Assembly: GCF_900090195.1 (NCBI RefSeq)
Contig: NZ_LT607803.1
Coordinates: 2,294,001-2,358,000, forward strand
Origin: Variovorax sp. HW608
GTDB taxonomy: Bacteria > Pseudomonadota > Gammaproteobacteria > Burkholderiales > Burkholderiaceae_C
Direction of reading: 5' to 3'
Length of the DNA: 64,000 nucleotides
Shown here: piece after piece, positions 18,532 to 27,554 of the stretch
Position numbering within the stretch: the first letter of the stretch is position 1
How the letters are laid out: the number at the start of each line of letters is the position of its first letter
Notes under the pieces: generated by a model
Told to the model about the DNA's origin: nothing
Databases searched by the model: none
The model's input: the letters and a program-made list of their open reading frames with translations, nothing else
Position numbers and translations under genes: made by a program

Positions 18532-19652
18532 CGATTGGCCTTGAAGTTCGTGAAGGTCCGGGTGACGAGCCGGAGCGTGGCCTGGTCAGGCGTGTCGGGG
18601 GGGATCATCGCGGCAAGCGCCGTCGCGTCGGGGAAGACAGCCTGGTCCTTGGCCAGCGCCGGATCGACGTACTTCATCGCCGCCTTGTTCGGGTTCGCGT
18701 AGAACACCTTGTTGGTCAGCGACGCATGGACCTCGGGCCGCAGGATGTAGTTGATCCACTTGTAGGCGTTCTCCTTGTGCTTCGCATCCTTGGGGATCGC
18801 CATGGTGTCGAAGAACAGCAGGCCGCCCATCTTCGGCAGCAGCACCTGGAGGTTCTGCGGGTTGCGCGCCTTGTTGGACCTGTCCTTGGCGATCATGATG
18901 TCGCCCGACCAGCCGACTACCGCGCAGAGCTGACCCTTGGCCATCTGGTCGATGTAGTCGGAGCCCGACCCCGAGAAGCGCGTCACGTAGGGCCTCACCG
19001 CCTTGAGCATCTCGCCCGCGGCCTTGTAGTCCGCCGGGTCCTTGCTGCGCGGATCCTTGCCGAGGTACTTGAGGGCGATGGGCAGGATCTCCGAGGGCGT
19101 GTCGAGGAAGGAGACGCCGCAGCTCTTGAGCTTGGCCATGTACTCGGGCTTGAAGACCAGGTCCCAGGCGTTGTCCGGCATGGGCAGCCCGCCCAGCGCC
19201 TTCTTCGCCTTGTCGACATTGATGCCCACGGTGGTGTAGCCCCAGAGCCAGTCGACGAGGTAGTCGTTGCCCGGGTCCACCTTCGCGAGCTGCGCCTGGA
19301 TCGCCGGATCGAGGTTCGCGAGATTGGGGATCTTCGACTTGTCCAGCTTCTGCAGCAGTCCGGCCTGGATCTGCATTTTCGCGAAGTGCGAGCCGGGGAC
19401 GACCACGTCGTAGCCCGACATGCCGGCGACCAGCTTGGCGTGGAGCGCCTCGTTGCTGTCGAACAGGTCGTAGCGGACCTTGATGCCGGTCTCCTTCTCG
19501 AAGTTCCTGATCGTGTCGTCGGCGATGTAGTCGCCCCAGTTGTAGACGTTGAGCACCTGCTCGTCGTCATCGGCCCGCGCGGGGGCGGAGGCCAGCGCGG
19601 CGCAGGCCAGGAGCGCGTGAAGGATCGCGCAGCGAAGCATCCATGGTTTCAT
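18528..19652 (-). CDS. potF: polyamine-binding periplasmic protein, PotF-like
   Basis: The 374-residue solute receptor has a cleavable signal peptide ending in APARA. The mature part has VLNVYNWGDYIADDTIRNFE, the strongly conserved opening of PotD/PotF proteins, and later GYTTVGINVDKAKKA and VVGWSGDIMIAKD. It should bind putrescine, spermidine or a related amine and deliver it to the PotHI permease. GGAG precedes the ATG by eight bases. It is the first gene of the operon and divergent from the dehydrogenase at 19770, sharing a ~117-base promoter region. Confidence 0.92.
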   Translation of the reverse strand: MKPWMLRCAILHALLACAALASAPARADDDEQVLNVYNWGDYIADDTIRNFEKETGIKVRYDLFDSNEALHAKLVAGMSGYDVVVPGSHFAKMQIQAGLLQKLDKSKIPNLANLDPAIQAQLAKVDPGNDYLVDWLWGYTTVGINVDKAKKALGGLPMPDNAWDLVFKPEYMAKLKSCGVSFLDTPSEILPIALKYLGKDPRSKDPADYKAAGEMLKAVRPYVTRFSGSGSDYIDQMAKGQLCAVVGWSGDIMIAKDRSNKARNPQNLQVLLPKMGGLLFFDTMAIPKDAKHKENAYKWINYILRPEVHASLTNKVFYANPNKAAMKYVDPALAKDQAVFPDATALAAMIPPDTPDQATLRLVTRTFTNFKANR

Positions 19653-19769
19653 CTCGGGACTCCATATCAAAGCCGATCGACAATACCTCAAGCGCTTCGC
19701 GGCCGAAAGCGATTCGCGCCGAATCGCGGCGCATGCTGCAAAACGACAACGATCCTGAAAGGTGAACCA

Positions 19770-20639
19770 ATGAAGAGCATCGGCATGGTGGGCATCGGCA
19801 TGATGGGCCACGGCATCGCAAGCAACATCGCCCGGCGGGACTTCAGGCTCGGCGTGTTCGAGCACCCGGGCAACCAGCCGCTGGACGGCCTCAAGGCGGC
19901 CGGCGCGACCCCCTTCACGAGCCTGAAGGCGCTGGCCGCGCAGTCCGACGCGATCATCCTCGTGCTCACCGGCTCGCCCCAGGTGGAGGCGGTGCTGCAG
20001 GGCGCCGGCGGCATCCTCGAAGGCCTGCGGCCCGGCGCGGTGGTGATCGACTGCTCGACCGCGATCCCTTCGTCCACCGTGCGCGTGGCAAAGGCGGTCG
20101 AGGCGGCCGGCGGGCGCTTCCTGGACAGCCCCATGACGCGCACGCCCAAGGAAGCCGCCGAGGGCCGGCTGAACCTGCTGGTCGGCGGCGATGCGGCGCT
20201 GCTGGAGGAGTGCCGGCCGCTGTTGAAGTGCTTTGCCGAGAACATCACGCACATGGGCCCGGTGGGCGCGGGCCACAGCATGAAGCTGCTGCACAACTAC
20301 GTCTCGCTCGGCATGGTCACGCTGCTGTCGGAAGCCGCGGCCTGCGCCGAGCGCAACGGCGTCGCGCCCGAGGCCTTCGTCGAGGTGCTCGCGAAGGGCG
20401 GTGGCGGCGGCATCGCGCTCGAGCGGCTCAAGCCCTTCCTGCTGAGCAGGGATGTGTCCGGCCTGCGCTTCTCGGTCGCCAACGCGCGCAAGGACCTGGA
20501 CTACTACAACACCATGGCCACGGATGCCGGCACCCACAAGGCGATCGCCGAGGCGGTGCTGTCGACGCTGGAGCAGGCGCTGGCGCGGGCACCCGAGGCG
20601 CTGGTGCCGGAGTTGCCCTCGATCCTTGGGCGGACGTGA
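19770..20639 (+). CDS. 3-hydroxyisobutyrate dehydrogenase-like NAD(P) oxidoreductase
   Basis: A 289-residue beta-hydroxyacid dehydrogenase. The N-terminal Rossmann motif is GMVGIGMMGHGIASNI. The substrate-binding DSPMTRTPKEAAEG and the catalytic-lysine helix GAGHSMKLLHNYV follow in family order. Reactions in this family oxidise 3-hydroxyisobutyrate, tartronate semialdehyde, glycolaldehyde-type or related beta-hydroxyacids. AAAGGTG lies about six bases before the ATG. The divergent arrangement with the PotF-like operon could link it to polyamine catabolism (4-carbon semialdehyde products), but that is only an inference. Confidence 0.87.
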   Translation: MKSIGMVGIGMMGHGIASNIARRDFRLGVFEHPGNQPLDGLKAAGATPFTSLKALAAQSDAIILVLTGSPQVEAVLQGAGGILEGLRPGAVVIDCSTAIPSSTVRVAKAVEAAGGRFLDSPMTRTPKEAAEGRLNLLVGGDAALLEECRPLLKCFAENITHMGPVGAGHSMKLLHNYVSLGMVTLLSEAAACAERNGVAPEAFVEVLAKGGGGGIALERLKPFLLSRDVSGLRFSVANARKDLDYYNTMATDAGTHKAIAEAVLSTLEQALARAPEALVPELPSILGRT

Positions 20640-20668
20640 GGGCGACGATGCGCCACCCGATCCGGGAG

Positions 20669-21052
20669 TCAGTGGAGCACGGGCTGATGCAGAACCGAAA
20701 AGCGCGCCGCGAGGGCGCTGAGGCTCTTGTCGAGCGTCCACAACTGCGTTGACGGCGTCAGCAGCGTGCACGCAAGCAAGGTCAGGTCAACGAAGCCGCA
20801 ACCCAGGCCATACAGTTGCTCGCGCTCGATGAGGGCCCTGACCTCGTCGAACGTCGCCAGTTGCGTCTTCCGCAGCAGGTCAAGGTAGCTCAAGGTCCGC
20901 GCGCGCGGCTCCGGCGGCGTTCCACACGCCAATTCAGCCACCACCATCGGGTGCGTCAGAACGCGATCCGCCTGCAGAAGGTCCGCCAGCGCGCTGTCCC
21001 GGCGACGGAAGTGGCCGACCCAAACGGACGTGTCCACGAGCACATGACTCAT
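20669..21052 (-). CDS. vapC: VapC-family PIN-domain toxin ribonuclease
   Basis: The 127-residue protein is a PIN-domain RNase. The first acidic residue lies in [12 protein letters not shown], the second in VVAELACG, and the C-terminal acidic cluster in GFVDLTLLA and WTLDKSL. These coordinate Mg2+ in family members that cut tRNA or rRNA. The start overlaps the antitoxin stop by four bases. Length is normal for VapC and no damage is evident, so the module is probably functional. Confidence 0.9.
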   Translation of the reverse strand: MSHVLVDTSVWVGHFRRRDSALADLLQADRVLTHPMVVAELACGTPPEPRARTLSYLDLLRKTQLATFDEVRALIEREQLYGLGCGFVDLTLLACTLLTPSTQLWTLDKSLSALAARFSVLHQPVLH

Positions 21053-21264
21053 CTGGCGCGCACCTTCCCGGAGGAGGGCTTGCGTCGCGGAATGGGCGTG
21101 ACTGTGCGTGCCGCACCGCCCAACGCAGCCAGCCGCTTGGCGGCTGCCACTCGGACGAAGGTCTCGACTGCCTCGCGAAAGAGATCCGCCTTGTCCATCG
21201 CTGGGTCTGCCATCTCCAGAGCTTTGGCATAGAGGTCGTCGTCAAGGGTCACGGTCGTACGCAT
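21049..21264 (-). CDS. vapB: VapB-family antitoxin
   Basis: This 71-residue protein begins [20 protein letters not shown], the ribbon-helix-helix DNA-binding pattern seen in VapB/type II antitoxins, followed by a helix ([26 protein letters not shown]) and a basic, probably disordered tail that would wrap the toxin. It should neutralise the downstream VapC and repress its own promoter. A perfect inverted repeat starts ten bases upstream of the ATG, a likely operator. Confidence 0.88.
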   Translation of the reverse strand: MRTTVTLDDDLYAKALEMADPAMDKADLFREAVETFVRVAAAKRLAALGGAARTVTPIPRRKPSSGKVRAR

Positions 21265-21273
21265 GTCAATCTC

Positions 21274-21312
21274 CCAATCTGATGTAATTGTGCATCAGAT
21301 TGGATGCGCATC
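21274..21312. promoter_or_regulatory. probable vapBC operator, inverted repeats
   Basis: CCAATCTGATG (21274-21284) and CATCAGATTGG (21293-21303) are perfect 11-bp inverted arms around an 8-bp AT-rich centre. A second, overlapping palindrome, GATGCGCATC (21303-21312), follows directly. Their position ten bases upstream of the vapB start, where the vapBC promoter should lie, fits autoregulation by VapB/VapBC dimers, as known for this family. Confidence 0.7.
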
Positions 21313-21369
21313 AGGTGGCACTGAAATTGTCGGAAGCGGTCATCGGCGCCACCTCGGTGAAGAGCGCGC

Positions 21370-22941
21370 TCAATCCCGCCTGCCGCCGCCCGCGCTCAGC
21401 TCGGCCCAATCGAGCTCCTGCACCAGCACGCGGAAGGCGTCATCACCGATCACGTCGTCGCGCCGCATCTCGAACGCACGCTGCCGGGCGACCGCGATCG
21501 CACGGCGCCTGAGCGGGCCGCCGGGCACTTCGTCGACCCGCATCTCGTGCGCCTCGCTGGTGTTCAGCTCGACGATGGCGCCATATTCCTTGCGCAGCAG
21601 CTTGGCGGAAGGCGTGTCGTCGTCCTTGATGGCATCGAGCAGCGCGCCGTAGGCGTGCGCGCGGCCAAGACGGATCTCGCGGCCGACCGGATCGTCGTCG
21701 GTCAGGCCCAGGCCCCTGATCAGCGGACCGATCGTCAAGCCCTGCAGCACCAGCGTGCCCAGCACCACCGCAAACGCACACAGCAGGACCAGGTCGCGAT
21801 AGGGGAAGGGTGATCCATTCGGGAGCGTCTCGGGAATGGCGAACGCCGCCGCCAGCGTGACGATGCCACGCATCCCGGCCCACGAGAGCACGACGGCGCT
21901 GCCGACCACTGGGCGCGGCCGCGCATCTCCGGTGTTGCCGGCACTGTCCTGGCGGCGGTGCGTCAGCAGCTTGTAGCTCATCACCCAGGCAAAGCGCGCC
22001 GCGATGGTGACCGCCAGGACCACCGCCGCGGTGACGACCGCATCGGTGCGCGAACCGCCGGCGTCGAGCCGCTGCCAGATCGGACGCAACTGCATGCCGA
22101 TCAGGACGAAGGCAAAGGCGTTCAGCACGAAGACCACCGTCTCCCACACCGCGAAGATCGGCACGCGCATGTGCGCCGGCATCTGCGGGCCGCCACGGCG
22201 CGCGACCGTCATGGCGTACGCCACCAGCGTCAGGATGCCCGAAAGGCCGACGGCCTCGGCCGCGATCCAGACGCCGAAGGTGAGGGAGAACTGCACGATC
22301 AGCGCGATCGGCACCTCGCGCAGGCCCGTCGTCAACGGCCGCAGCGCGAAGGCACACCCCACGCCCGCCGCGAGGCTGCCGAAGACCGTCAGGAGAAAGA
22401 CCGGCGCGAAGCTGCCGAATCCGAGGTGGCCGGCCAGCACGGTCATGATCGCGAGCCGGTAGACCAGGAGCGCGCTGGCGTCGTTCAGCAGGCTTTCGCC
22501 TTCGAGGATCTTCAGCAGCTTGTGCGGCAGCTTGACCTGGCGCATGACCGCGGTGGCGGCAGCGGCATCGGGCGGCGCGACGATCGCGCCCAGGGCGATC
22601 GCGACCGGCCACGGCATCTCGGGGATCAGCCAGCGCACGGCGAATGCGACCAAGACCACCGTCGTGCCGACCGCGGCAATGACGAGACCGGCGATCGGAC
22701 GCCAGTTCGAACGCAGGTCGCGCAGCGAGGTGTCGTAGGCCGCGTCCAGCAGCACGGGCGCGACGAACAGCGTCAACGCGAGTTCGGGATCGAGCGTCCA
22801 GTTCGGACTGGCGGGCACGAAAGCCAGCGCGGCACCGCCGAGCGCGAGCAGGGTCGGATACGGCGCCCCCAGCTTGCGCGCCAGCGCGGCGAGCAAGGCC
22901 GCGCCGAGCAGCAGCATGATGATCCATTCGAATGTGGCCAT
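21370..22941 (-). CDS. Na+/H+ antiporter, CPA1 family
   Basis: The 523-residue protein has about 12 transmembrane helices and a ~100-residue hydrophilic C-terminal tail. CPA1 ion-binding motifs are clear: APPDAAAATAV (helix 5) and LEGESLLNDASALLVYR (helix 6, with the ND pair). It should exchange cytoplasmic Na+ (or K+) for protons. It begins MATFEWIIMLLLGAALLAAL. It is tail-to-tail with nothing; the vapBC operator region and an 81-base gap flank it, so it is probably monocistronic. Confidence 0.9.
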   Translation of the reverse strand: MATFEWIIMLLLGAALLAALARKLGAPYPTLLALGGAALAFVPASPNWTLDPELALTLFVAPVLLDAAYDTSLRDLRSNWRPIAGLVIAAVGTTVVLVAFAVRWLIPEMPWPVAIALGAIVAPPDAAAATAVMRQVKLPHKLLKILEGESLLNDASALLVYRLAIMTVLAGHLGFGSFAPVFLLTVFGSLAAGVGCAFALRPLTTGLREVPIALIVQFSLTFGVWIAAEAVGLSGILTLVAYAMTVARRGGPQMPAHMRVPIFAVWETVVFVLNAFAFVLIGMQLRPIWQRLDAGGSRTDAVVTAAVVLAVTIAARFAWVMSYKLLTHRRQDSAGNTGDARPRPVVGSAVVLSWAGMRGIVTLAAAFAIPETLPNGSPFPYRDLVLLCAFAVVLGTLVLQGLTIGPLIRGLGLTDDDPVGREIRLGRAHAYGALLDAIKDDDTPSAKLLRKEYGAIVELNTSEAHEMRVDEVPGGPLRRRAIAVARQRAFEMRRDDVIGDDAFRVLVQELDWAELSAGGGRRD

Positions 22942-23022
22942 GGTGCGATGAATCCTTTTCGAGGCGGCATGCTACGCCCCGTCGCGCGGATGGCCACGCT
23001 GGCCCGTTGGCTCGATGGCTGG

Positions 23023-23991
23023 TCAATCGATCCTGGCGCCCGAATCCTTGACCAGCTTGCCCCAGCGAGGGATTTCCTCGCGAAGGAGCTTGGCGAATTG
23101 CTCTGGCGTTCCGCCGGTCACTTCTGCGCCCTGGTTCGCGAGTTTCTGCTTCAGTTCGGGGTCCCGCAGCGCCTTGTTGATGTCCGCGTTGAGCTTGGTC
23201 ACCACTTCCTTGGGCAGGTTCGCCGGGCCCGACACGGCAAACCACGAGATCGATTCGAAGCCCCTGTAGCCCGACTCCGCGACGGTGGGCACCTGCGGCA
23301 GGTCGTGGACGCGCTGCAGTGAAGTCACGGCAAGCGGGCGCATCTTCCCGCTCCTGATGTGAGGCAGCAGGGTTGTCACCGTGGAGAAGTAGAGCTGGAC
23401 CTGACCACCGATCACATCCGTGGCGCCCTGGGTCGCGCCTTTGTACGGGATGTGGGTGAACTTGACGTCCGCTGCCTTCTGCAGGGATTCCGCCGCCAGG
23501 TGGGCAACGGTGCCGTTGCCGGAAGAGGCATAGTTGATGGCATCGGGCTTCGCCTTTGCGACCTTGATGACATCGGCCAGCGTCTTGTAGGGCGTGGCCT
23601 GGCCTGCCACGATCACCAGCGGCGAACTCGCCACCAGGCTCACCGGGGTGAAATCCTTGAGCGGATCGTAGGGCAGCCTTGGATAGAGCGTCGGGTTGAT
23701 GGCGAGGTTGCTCGTCTGGCCCAGAACCAGGGTGTAGCCGTCCGGCGCGGCCTTCGCGGCCGCATCGACGCCGAGATTGCCGCCGGAGCCCGGCTTGTTG
23801 TCCACGACGAAGGTGTAGCCATAGGTGGTGAGCTTGTTGGCCAGCTCCCGGGCAATGATGTCGGTTCCGCCTCCCGCGGGAAAAGGGACGATCAGGCGAA
23901 TGGGCTTGGCTGGCCAGGTCTGCGCCTGCGCTGCGAAGGAAAACAGGGATGCGGCGGCAAGCGCGAGGACCGCGCGGCGGGAAGATTGCAT
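23023..23991 (-). CDS. Bug/TctC-family tripartite tricarboxylate receptor (1)
   Basis: The 322-residue secreted binding protein has a signal peptide ending FAAQAQ. The mature protein carries the Bug signatures PIRLIVPFPAGGGTDIIAR, DNKPGSGGNLGVD and AAPDGYTLVLG. Bug proteins bind carboxylates and other small metabolites in Bordetella and relatives and often stand alone without the TctA/TctB membrane partners, as here. It is divergent from the RraA-like gene at 24180, sharing a region with a palindrome-like site (24049-24084). Confidence 0.9.
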   Translation of the reverse strand: MQSSRRAVLALAAASLFSFAAQAQTWPAKPIRLIVPFPAGGGTDIIARELANKLTTYGYTFVVDNKPGSGGNLGVDAAAKAAPDGYTLVLGQTSNLAINPTLYPRLPYDPLKDFTPVSLVASSPLVIVAGQATPYKTLADVIKVAKAKPDAINYASSGNGTVAHLAAESLQKAADVKFTHIPYKGATQGATDVIGGQVQLYFSTVTTLLPHIRSGKMRPLAVTSLQRVHDLPQVPTVAESGYRGFESISWFAVSGPANLPKEVVTKLNADINKALRDPELKQKLANQGAEVTGGTPEQFAKLLREEIPRWGKLVKDSGARID

Positions 23992-24048
23992 GAGTTTTGT
24001 CTCCAGATGAAGCGCCTTCGCGGCGCATGGGGGACACTCTAGAAGTCG

Positions 24049-24084
24049 GTTGCGTTCTGCACAATGCGGTTTCATCGTGTGAAC
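24049..24084. promoter_or_regulatory. operator-like site related to the 33.27-kb palindrome
   Basis: The left half, GTTGC-N6-[C]ACAATG, matches the left half of the 33254-33290 palindrome at 13 of 18 positions with the same spacing. The right part, CATCGTGTGAAC, resembles its right half with one or more deletions. The site lies in the divergent gap between the Bug receptor (start 23991) and the RraA/IclR genes (start 24180), a natural place for autoregulation by the IclR regulator. Alignment was done by eye. Confidence 0.45.
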
Positions 24085-24179
24085 CGTGGTGCGGCATACG
24101 AAACTGGCGCGAGACCTACAAAACCTCCTGCAATTACGGACGACAACAGATCCATCACCTATCTCGACCGGCTCACATC

Positions 24180-24908
24180 ATGACCATCGAATCCCAGCCT
24201 CTAGCCCCGGCCATCCAGGCTGCACTGACCCACGTCTCGACTGCCACGCTGACGACCGTGTTGCTCAAGCACGGACTGCGCAATGTGTGGATCCGGGGCA
24301 CCCGTCCCATCGCCCCGGGTCAGCCTCGCATCGTCGGAAGGGCGTTCACCCTGCGATTCGTCCCTGCGCGCGAAGATCTCGCGACCCCGGCTTCATGGGG
24401 ATCACCGATCTCGACCCGGGCGGCCATCGAGGCCATGCCCGAGGGATGCATCGCCGTGGTGGGCGCCATGCGCACCACCGACGCGGGCATCTTCGGAGAC
24501 ATCCTGTGTGCCCGGATGAAGAAGAAGGGCGTGGCCGCGCTGGTGACGGACGGTGTCGTGCGCGATATCGAAGGCGTGCTGGGCACGGGCCTTGCCGTCT
24601 GGTGCCAGGGCACCGCTGCACCACCCTCGGTTGCCGGCCTGACCTTCGTCGGATGGCAGGAGTCCATCGACTGCGGCGGCGTCGCAGTGTTCCCGAATGA
24701 CGTGATCGTCGTCGATCAGGACGGGGCCGTGCTGATCCCGGCGGCGCTGCTCGACGAGATCGTGAGCGAGTCGGTCGAGCAGGAGCGGCTCGAGGCGTGG
24801 ATCATGGAGCAGGTCGGCCAAGGGGCGGAGTTGCCGGGTCTCTATCCGCCGAATGAAGCCAACAAGGCCAGGTACCAGGCGTGGAAGGCCATCGGCCCGA
24901 AGGCCTGA
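24180..24908 (+). CDS. RraA / HMG-CHA aldolase family protein (1)
   Basis: The 242-residue protein belongs to the RraA-like family, which includes 4-hydroxy-4-methyl-2-oxoglutarate and 4-carboxy-4-hydroxy-2-oxoadipate aldolases as well as RNase E regulators. VTDGVVRDIEGV carries the Arg-Asp pair used for substrate and metal binding in the aldolases, and GDILCARMKKKGVAA precedes it. The catabolic neighbours favour an aldolase or decarboxylase role over RNase control, but this is inferred. It precedes the IclR gene by 32 bases on the same strand. Confidence 0.85.
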   Translation: MTIESQPLAPAIQAALTHVSTATLTTVLLKHGLRNVWIRGTRPIAPGQPRIVGRAFTLRFVPAREDLATPASWGSPISTRAAIEAMPEGCIAVVGAMRTTDAGIFGDILCARMKKKGVAALVTDGVVRDIEGVLGTGLAVWCQGTAAPPSVAGLTFVGWQESIDCGGVAVFPNDVIVVDQDGAVLIPAALLDEIVSESVEQERLEAWIMEQVGQGAELPGLYPPNEANKARYQAWKAIGPKA

Positions 24909-24940
24909 ATCCATTCAGAAGACAGCGGACCGAGGTGCAC

Positions 24941-25699
24941 ATGCGCAACGACAGCAAGGACGAGCCGCCCGCGGAGCGCGACGGCGGGGTGATCGCGGTC
25001 ACCCGGGCACTCTCCCTGATGGAAGCGTTCCAGGTGGGCGAGTCGGCGCTCTCGCTCGCGGAGCTGAGTCGCCGAGGCGGCATGCACAAGACGACCGTGT
25101 TGCGGCTTGCGCGCACGCTGGCCCAATCCAACTACATGGTGCAGACGGACGATGGGCAGTGGCGGCTCGGCCCCGCCGCGGGATGGCTGGGCGCGCGCTA
25201 CCAGGCGGGCTTCGATGTCAACAACGTCGTCGAGCCGGCATTGCACGATCTGGTCAAGCTGACCGGTGAGAGCGCGTCCTTCTACGTGCGCGAGGGGGAC
25301 ATCCGCTCCTGCGTCGCTCGGGTGGAGGGGCCGCAGTCGGTGCGCCACAACGTCCGGATCGGAGAGCGCCTGCCGCTGAACCTGGGGGCCCCGGGCCGGG
25401 TGATCCTCGCATTCAGCGGCGCCAAAGGGGAGCCCTACGAATCCATCCGTTCGCGCGGGTTTCATATCTCCACGGGAGAGCGCGAGGCCGAGGTGGCAAG
25501 CGTCGCGGCGCCGGTGTTCCGGACCAACTGGAACCTGCTCGGATCGATGTGCATTTCCGGGCCGAGTTCGCGCCTCACGAAGGCGAAGCTTGAGAAGTAC
25601 GCCAGGAGCGTGGTGCAAGCGGCGAACAAGCTGTCCTATGCCTTGGCGGGCGAGCGCTCGGCAGCGACCCCGCCGGTCGTCTCGAAATGGCACCCTTAG
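24941..25699 (+). CDS. IclR-family transcriptional regulator
   Basis: The 252-residue regulator has an N-terminal winged helix (ALSLAELSRRGGMHKTTVLR, recognition helix) at about residues 15-75 and an IclR effector domain after it (RHNVRIGERLPLNLGAPGRV). IclR proteins usually control adjacent catabolic genes in response to a pathway metabolite. The start is the ATG of MRNDSKDEPP; an earlier ATG at 24881 lies inside the RraA gene. It is convergent with the lactonase gene at 25728 and is the only intact regulator within the Bug/amidohydrolase cluster. Confidence 0.9.
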   Translation: MRNDSKDEPPAERDGGVIAVTRALSLMEAFQVGESALSLAELSRRGGMHKTTVLRLARTLAQSNYMVQTDDGQWRLGPAAGWLGARYQAGFDVNNVVEPALHDLVKLTGESASFYVREGDIRSCVARVEGPQSVRHNVRIGERLPLNLGAPGRVILAFSGAKGEPYESIRSRGFHISTGEREAEVASVAAPVFRTNWNLLGSMCISGPSSRLTKAKLEKYARSVVQAANKLSYALAGERSAATPPVVSKWHP

Positions 25700-25727
25700 T
25701 GCCAGCCTGTCGTTGCGGGTCGCGATC

Positions 25728-26642
25728 TCAGCGTCTTGCCAATTGCAGGCCGGACGCATCCATCTCGGCGCGCAGCACCTGTCCGTGCGTCGAATCGGTG
25801 ACGAACAGCGTGCGACGCTCCGGCCCGCCGAAGGCCAGGTTGGTGATCGATGCGCCCGACGGACCGCAGAGCACCTGCACCGGCTCGGCGCGTCCGTTGA
25901 GCACCCACACATAGCCCAGGCCCGGATTGGCGATCAGCAGACGGCCTTGCGCATCCACCGCCAGTCCGTCGGGGCCGCTCGGGCCGTACGAAGTAAAGAA
26001 CTGGCCGACCTTCGACACGCTTCCATCGGGCAGCAGCGGCACGCGCCACACGCAGTTGCCGCGTGTCACCGCGAGGTACAGCACCTTGCCGTCCGGTGAC
26101 AGCGCGACGCCGTTGGGGCTCGGGATGTTGCCGAGCAGCAGATCGAGCCGGCCGTCCCGCCCGAGGCGGTACAGCCTCCCGGTCGGATCGTGCAGGCCGG
26201 TCTGGCCCTGGTCGGTGAAGTAGAGATTGCCCGCGGCGTCGAACACCAGATCGTTGACGCCCTTGAACCGTTCGCTGTTGCGGCGCGCAAGAAAAGGCGT
26301 GACGCGACCACTTCCCACGTCGACCTGCATCAGGCCGTTCTTGTAGTCGGTGACGAGCAGCGTCGTCGCGTCGAGGAACTTCATTCCGTTGGGCTCGCCG
26401 TCGTACTCGGCCACCAGAGACCAATCGCCTTGGGTGTCGATGCGAAAGATCCGGCCCCAGGGAATGTCCGTGACGTAGAGGTTGCCGGCATCATCGAAGA
26501 CGGGCCCTTCGAGGAACGAATCGGTCGGCGCGCCGCCGCGATTGGCATCCGCCCATGCGCTGCGATCGGGGCGACGGAAATGATCGGGCATCGCGCTGAA
26601 AAGGTTCAGCTCTCGGACATGGGGTGGTTGAATGAGAAACAT
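25728..26642 (-). CDS. SMP-30/gluconolactonase/LRE-like protein
   Basis: The 304-residue beta-propeller has the SMP-30 motifs LEGPVFDDAGNLYVTD (metal-binding Glu), KGVNDLVFDAAGNLYFTD and PNGVALSPDGKVLYLAVT. Family enzymes hydrolyse sugar or aromatic-pathway lactones with a divalent metal. No signal peptide is seen, so it should be cytoplasmic. It is the last gene of a minus-strand run beginning at 33192 and lies 15 bases after the amidohydrolase gene, consistent with sequential steps on a lactone intermediate. Confidence 0.87.
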   Translation of the reverse strand: MFLIQPPHVRELNLFSAMPDHFRRPDRSAWADANRGGAPTDSFLEGPVFDDAGNLYVTDIPWGRIFRIDTQGDWSLVAEYDGEPNGMKFLDATTLLVTDYKNGLMQVDVGSGRVTPFLARRNSERFKGVNDLVFDAAGNLYFTDQGQTGLHDPTGRLYRLGRDGRLDLLLGNIPSPNGVALSPDGKVLYLAVTRGNCVWRVPLLPDGSVSKVGQFFTSYGPSGPDGLAVDAQGRLLIANPGLGYVWVLNGRAEPVQVLCGPSGASITNLAFGGPERRTLFVTDSTHGQVLRAEMDASGLQLARR

Positions 26643-26657
26643 GGCGTGGTGACCTGA

Positions 26658-27548
26658 TCAGGAAGCAAAGCCATAGAGCCTTGCAGGGTTGTCGACGAGG
26701 ATGCGGTCCATCACCGGGTGATCGCCGGAACACCACGTGCCAAGCAGGTCGACGAGCGCAGCGTCGTCCACGGTGCCGGGCGCTTCGGTCGTGTGCGGCC
26801 AGTCGCTTCCCCACACGAGGCGATGCGGCGCGGATCGCACCAGCGCCTGTCCCAAAGGTACCGCGTCCGCATAGGTAGGACCGCCGGTCGACGAACGCAT
26901 GTACGCGCCGGAGAGCTTGACCCAGGCTTTGCCGGCGTCGATGAGCTGCATCAGAACGGCGAAGGCCGTGCCCGCGGTCTCCCGGGTCGGATCGATGAGT
27001 CCCAGGTGATCGATGACCACGGGCACGGCAAGCGCCTCGAGCGCAGGTGCAAGCTCGATCAGCTGTTCCGGATGCATCAGGACCTGGATGTGCCAGCCGA
27101 GGCGTGCCACCTTCGATGCCAGCGTGCTCAGCATGGCCGGCGTCGTGGCGCCCCATGACTGCGGCGTCACGAAGTTCACGCGCAGCCCGCAGACGCGATG
27201 CGACGCCAGATGGTCGAGTTCGGCTTCGGACACCTCCTGGCCCACCACGGCGACGCCTCGCGCATCAGGCCCCAGTTGCGCGAGCGCATCGAGCGTGCAC
27301 GCGTTGTCGGTGCCGTAGGTCGACGGCGTCACCACGACGGCCCGGCTCGTTCCCAGGCGTTGCTGCAGGCTTCGGTAGGCGGCAACCGGTGCAGAGGGCG
27401 GCTCACGCGTCCAGTGCGGCGAGGGCTTGAACCGCGGATCGAAGATGTGCATGTGGCTGTCGCACGCCATCGGCGGAAGCCGGCGCGCAGGCCTGGCCAT
27501 GCCGGCCGAGTGCGGCACCGGCTGCGACAGCATGGGCCTCGAAGTCAT
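26658..27548 (-). CDS. amidohydrolase family 2 protein (LigI-like) (1)
   Basis: This 296-residue TIM-barrel hydrolase has CDSHMHIFDPRF (HxH metal motif), VVIDHLGLIDP (barrel His) and LVWGSDWPHT (catalytic Asp), the pattern of the LigI / galactarolactone-isomerase branch. These enzymes open or isomerise lactones and pyrones such as 2-pyrone-4,6-dicarboxylate. It follows a Bug receptor by six bases and precedes the SMP-30-like gene. A paralogue lies at 32296-33192, with shared motifs HMHIFD/HLHVYD and WGSDWPH/WGTDWPH. Confidence 0.87.
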   Translation of the reverse strand: MTSRPMLSQPVPHSAGMARPARRLPPMACDSHMHIFDPRFKPSPHWTREPPSAPVAAYRSLQQRLGTSRAVVVTPSTYGTDNACTLDALAQLGPDARGVAVVGQEVSEAELDHLASHRVCGLRVNFVTPQSWGATTPAMLSTLASKVARLGWHIQVLMHPEQLIELAPALEALAVPVVIDHLGLIDPTRETAGTAFAVLMQLIDAGKAWVKLSGAYMRSSTGGPTYADAVPLGQALVRSAPHRLVWGSDWPHTTEAPGTVDDAALVDLLGTWCSGDHPVMDRILVDNPARLYGFAS

Positions 27549-27554
27549 GGCGCG

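Noticed and set aside
18726..19769. N-terminal extension of the 3-hydroxyisobutyrate-dehydrogenase-like gene
   Set aside because: The frame upstream of 19770 is antisense to potF; the Rossmann motif and ribosome site fix the start at 19770.
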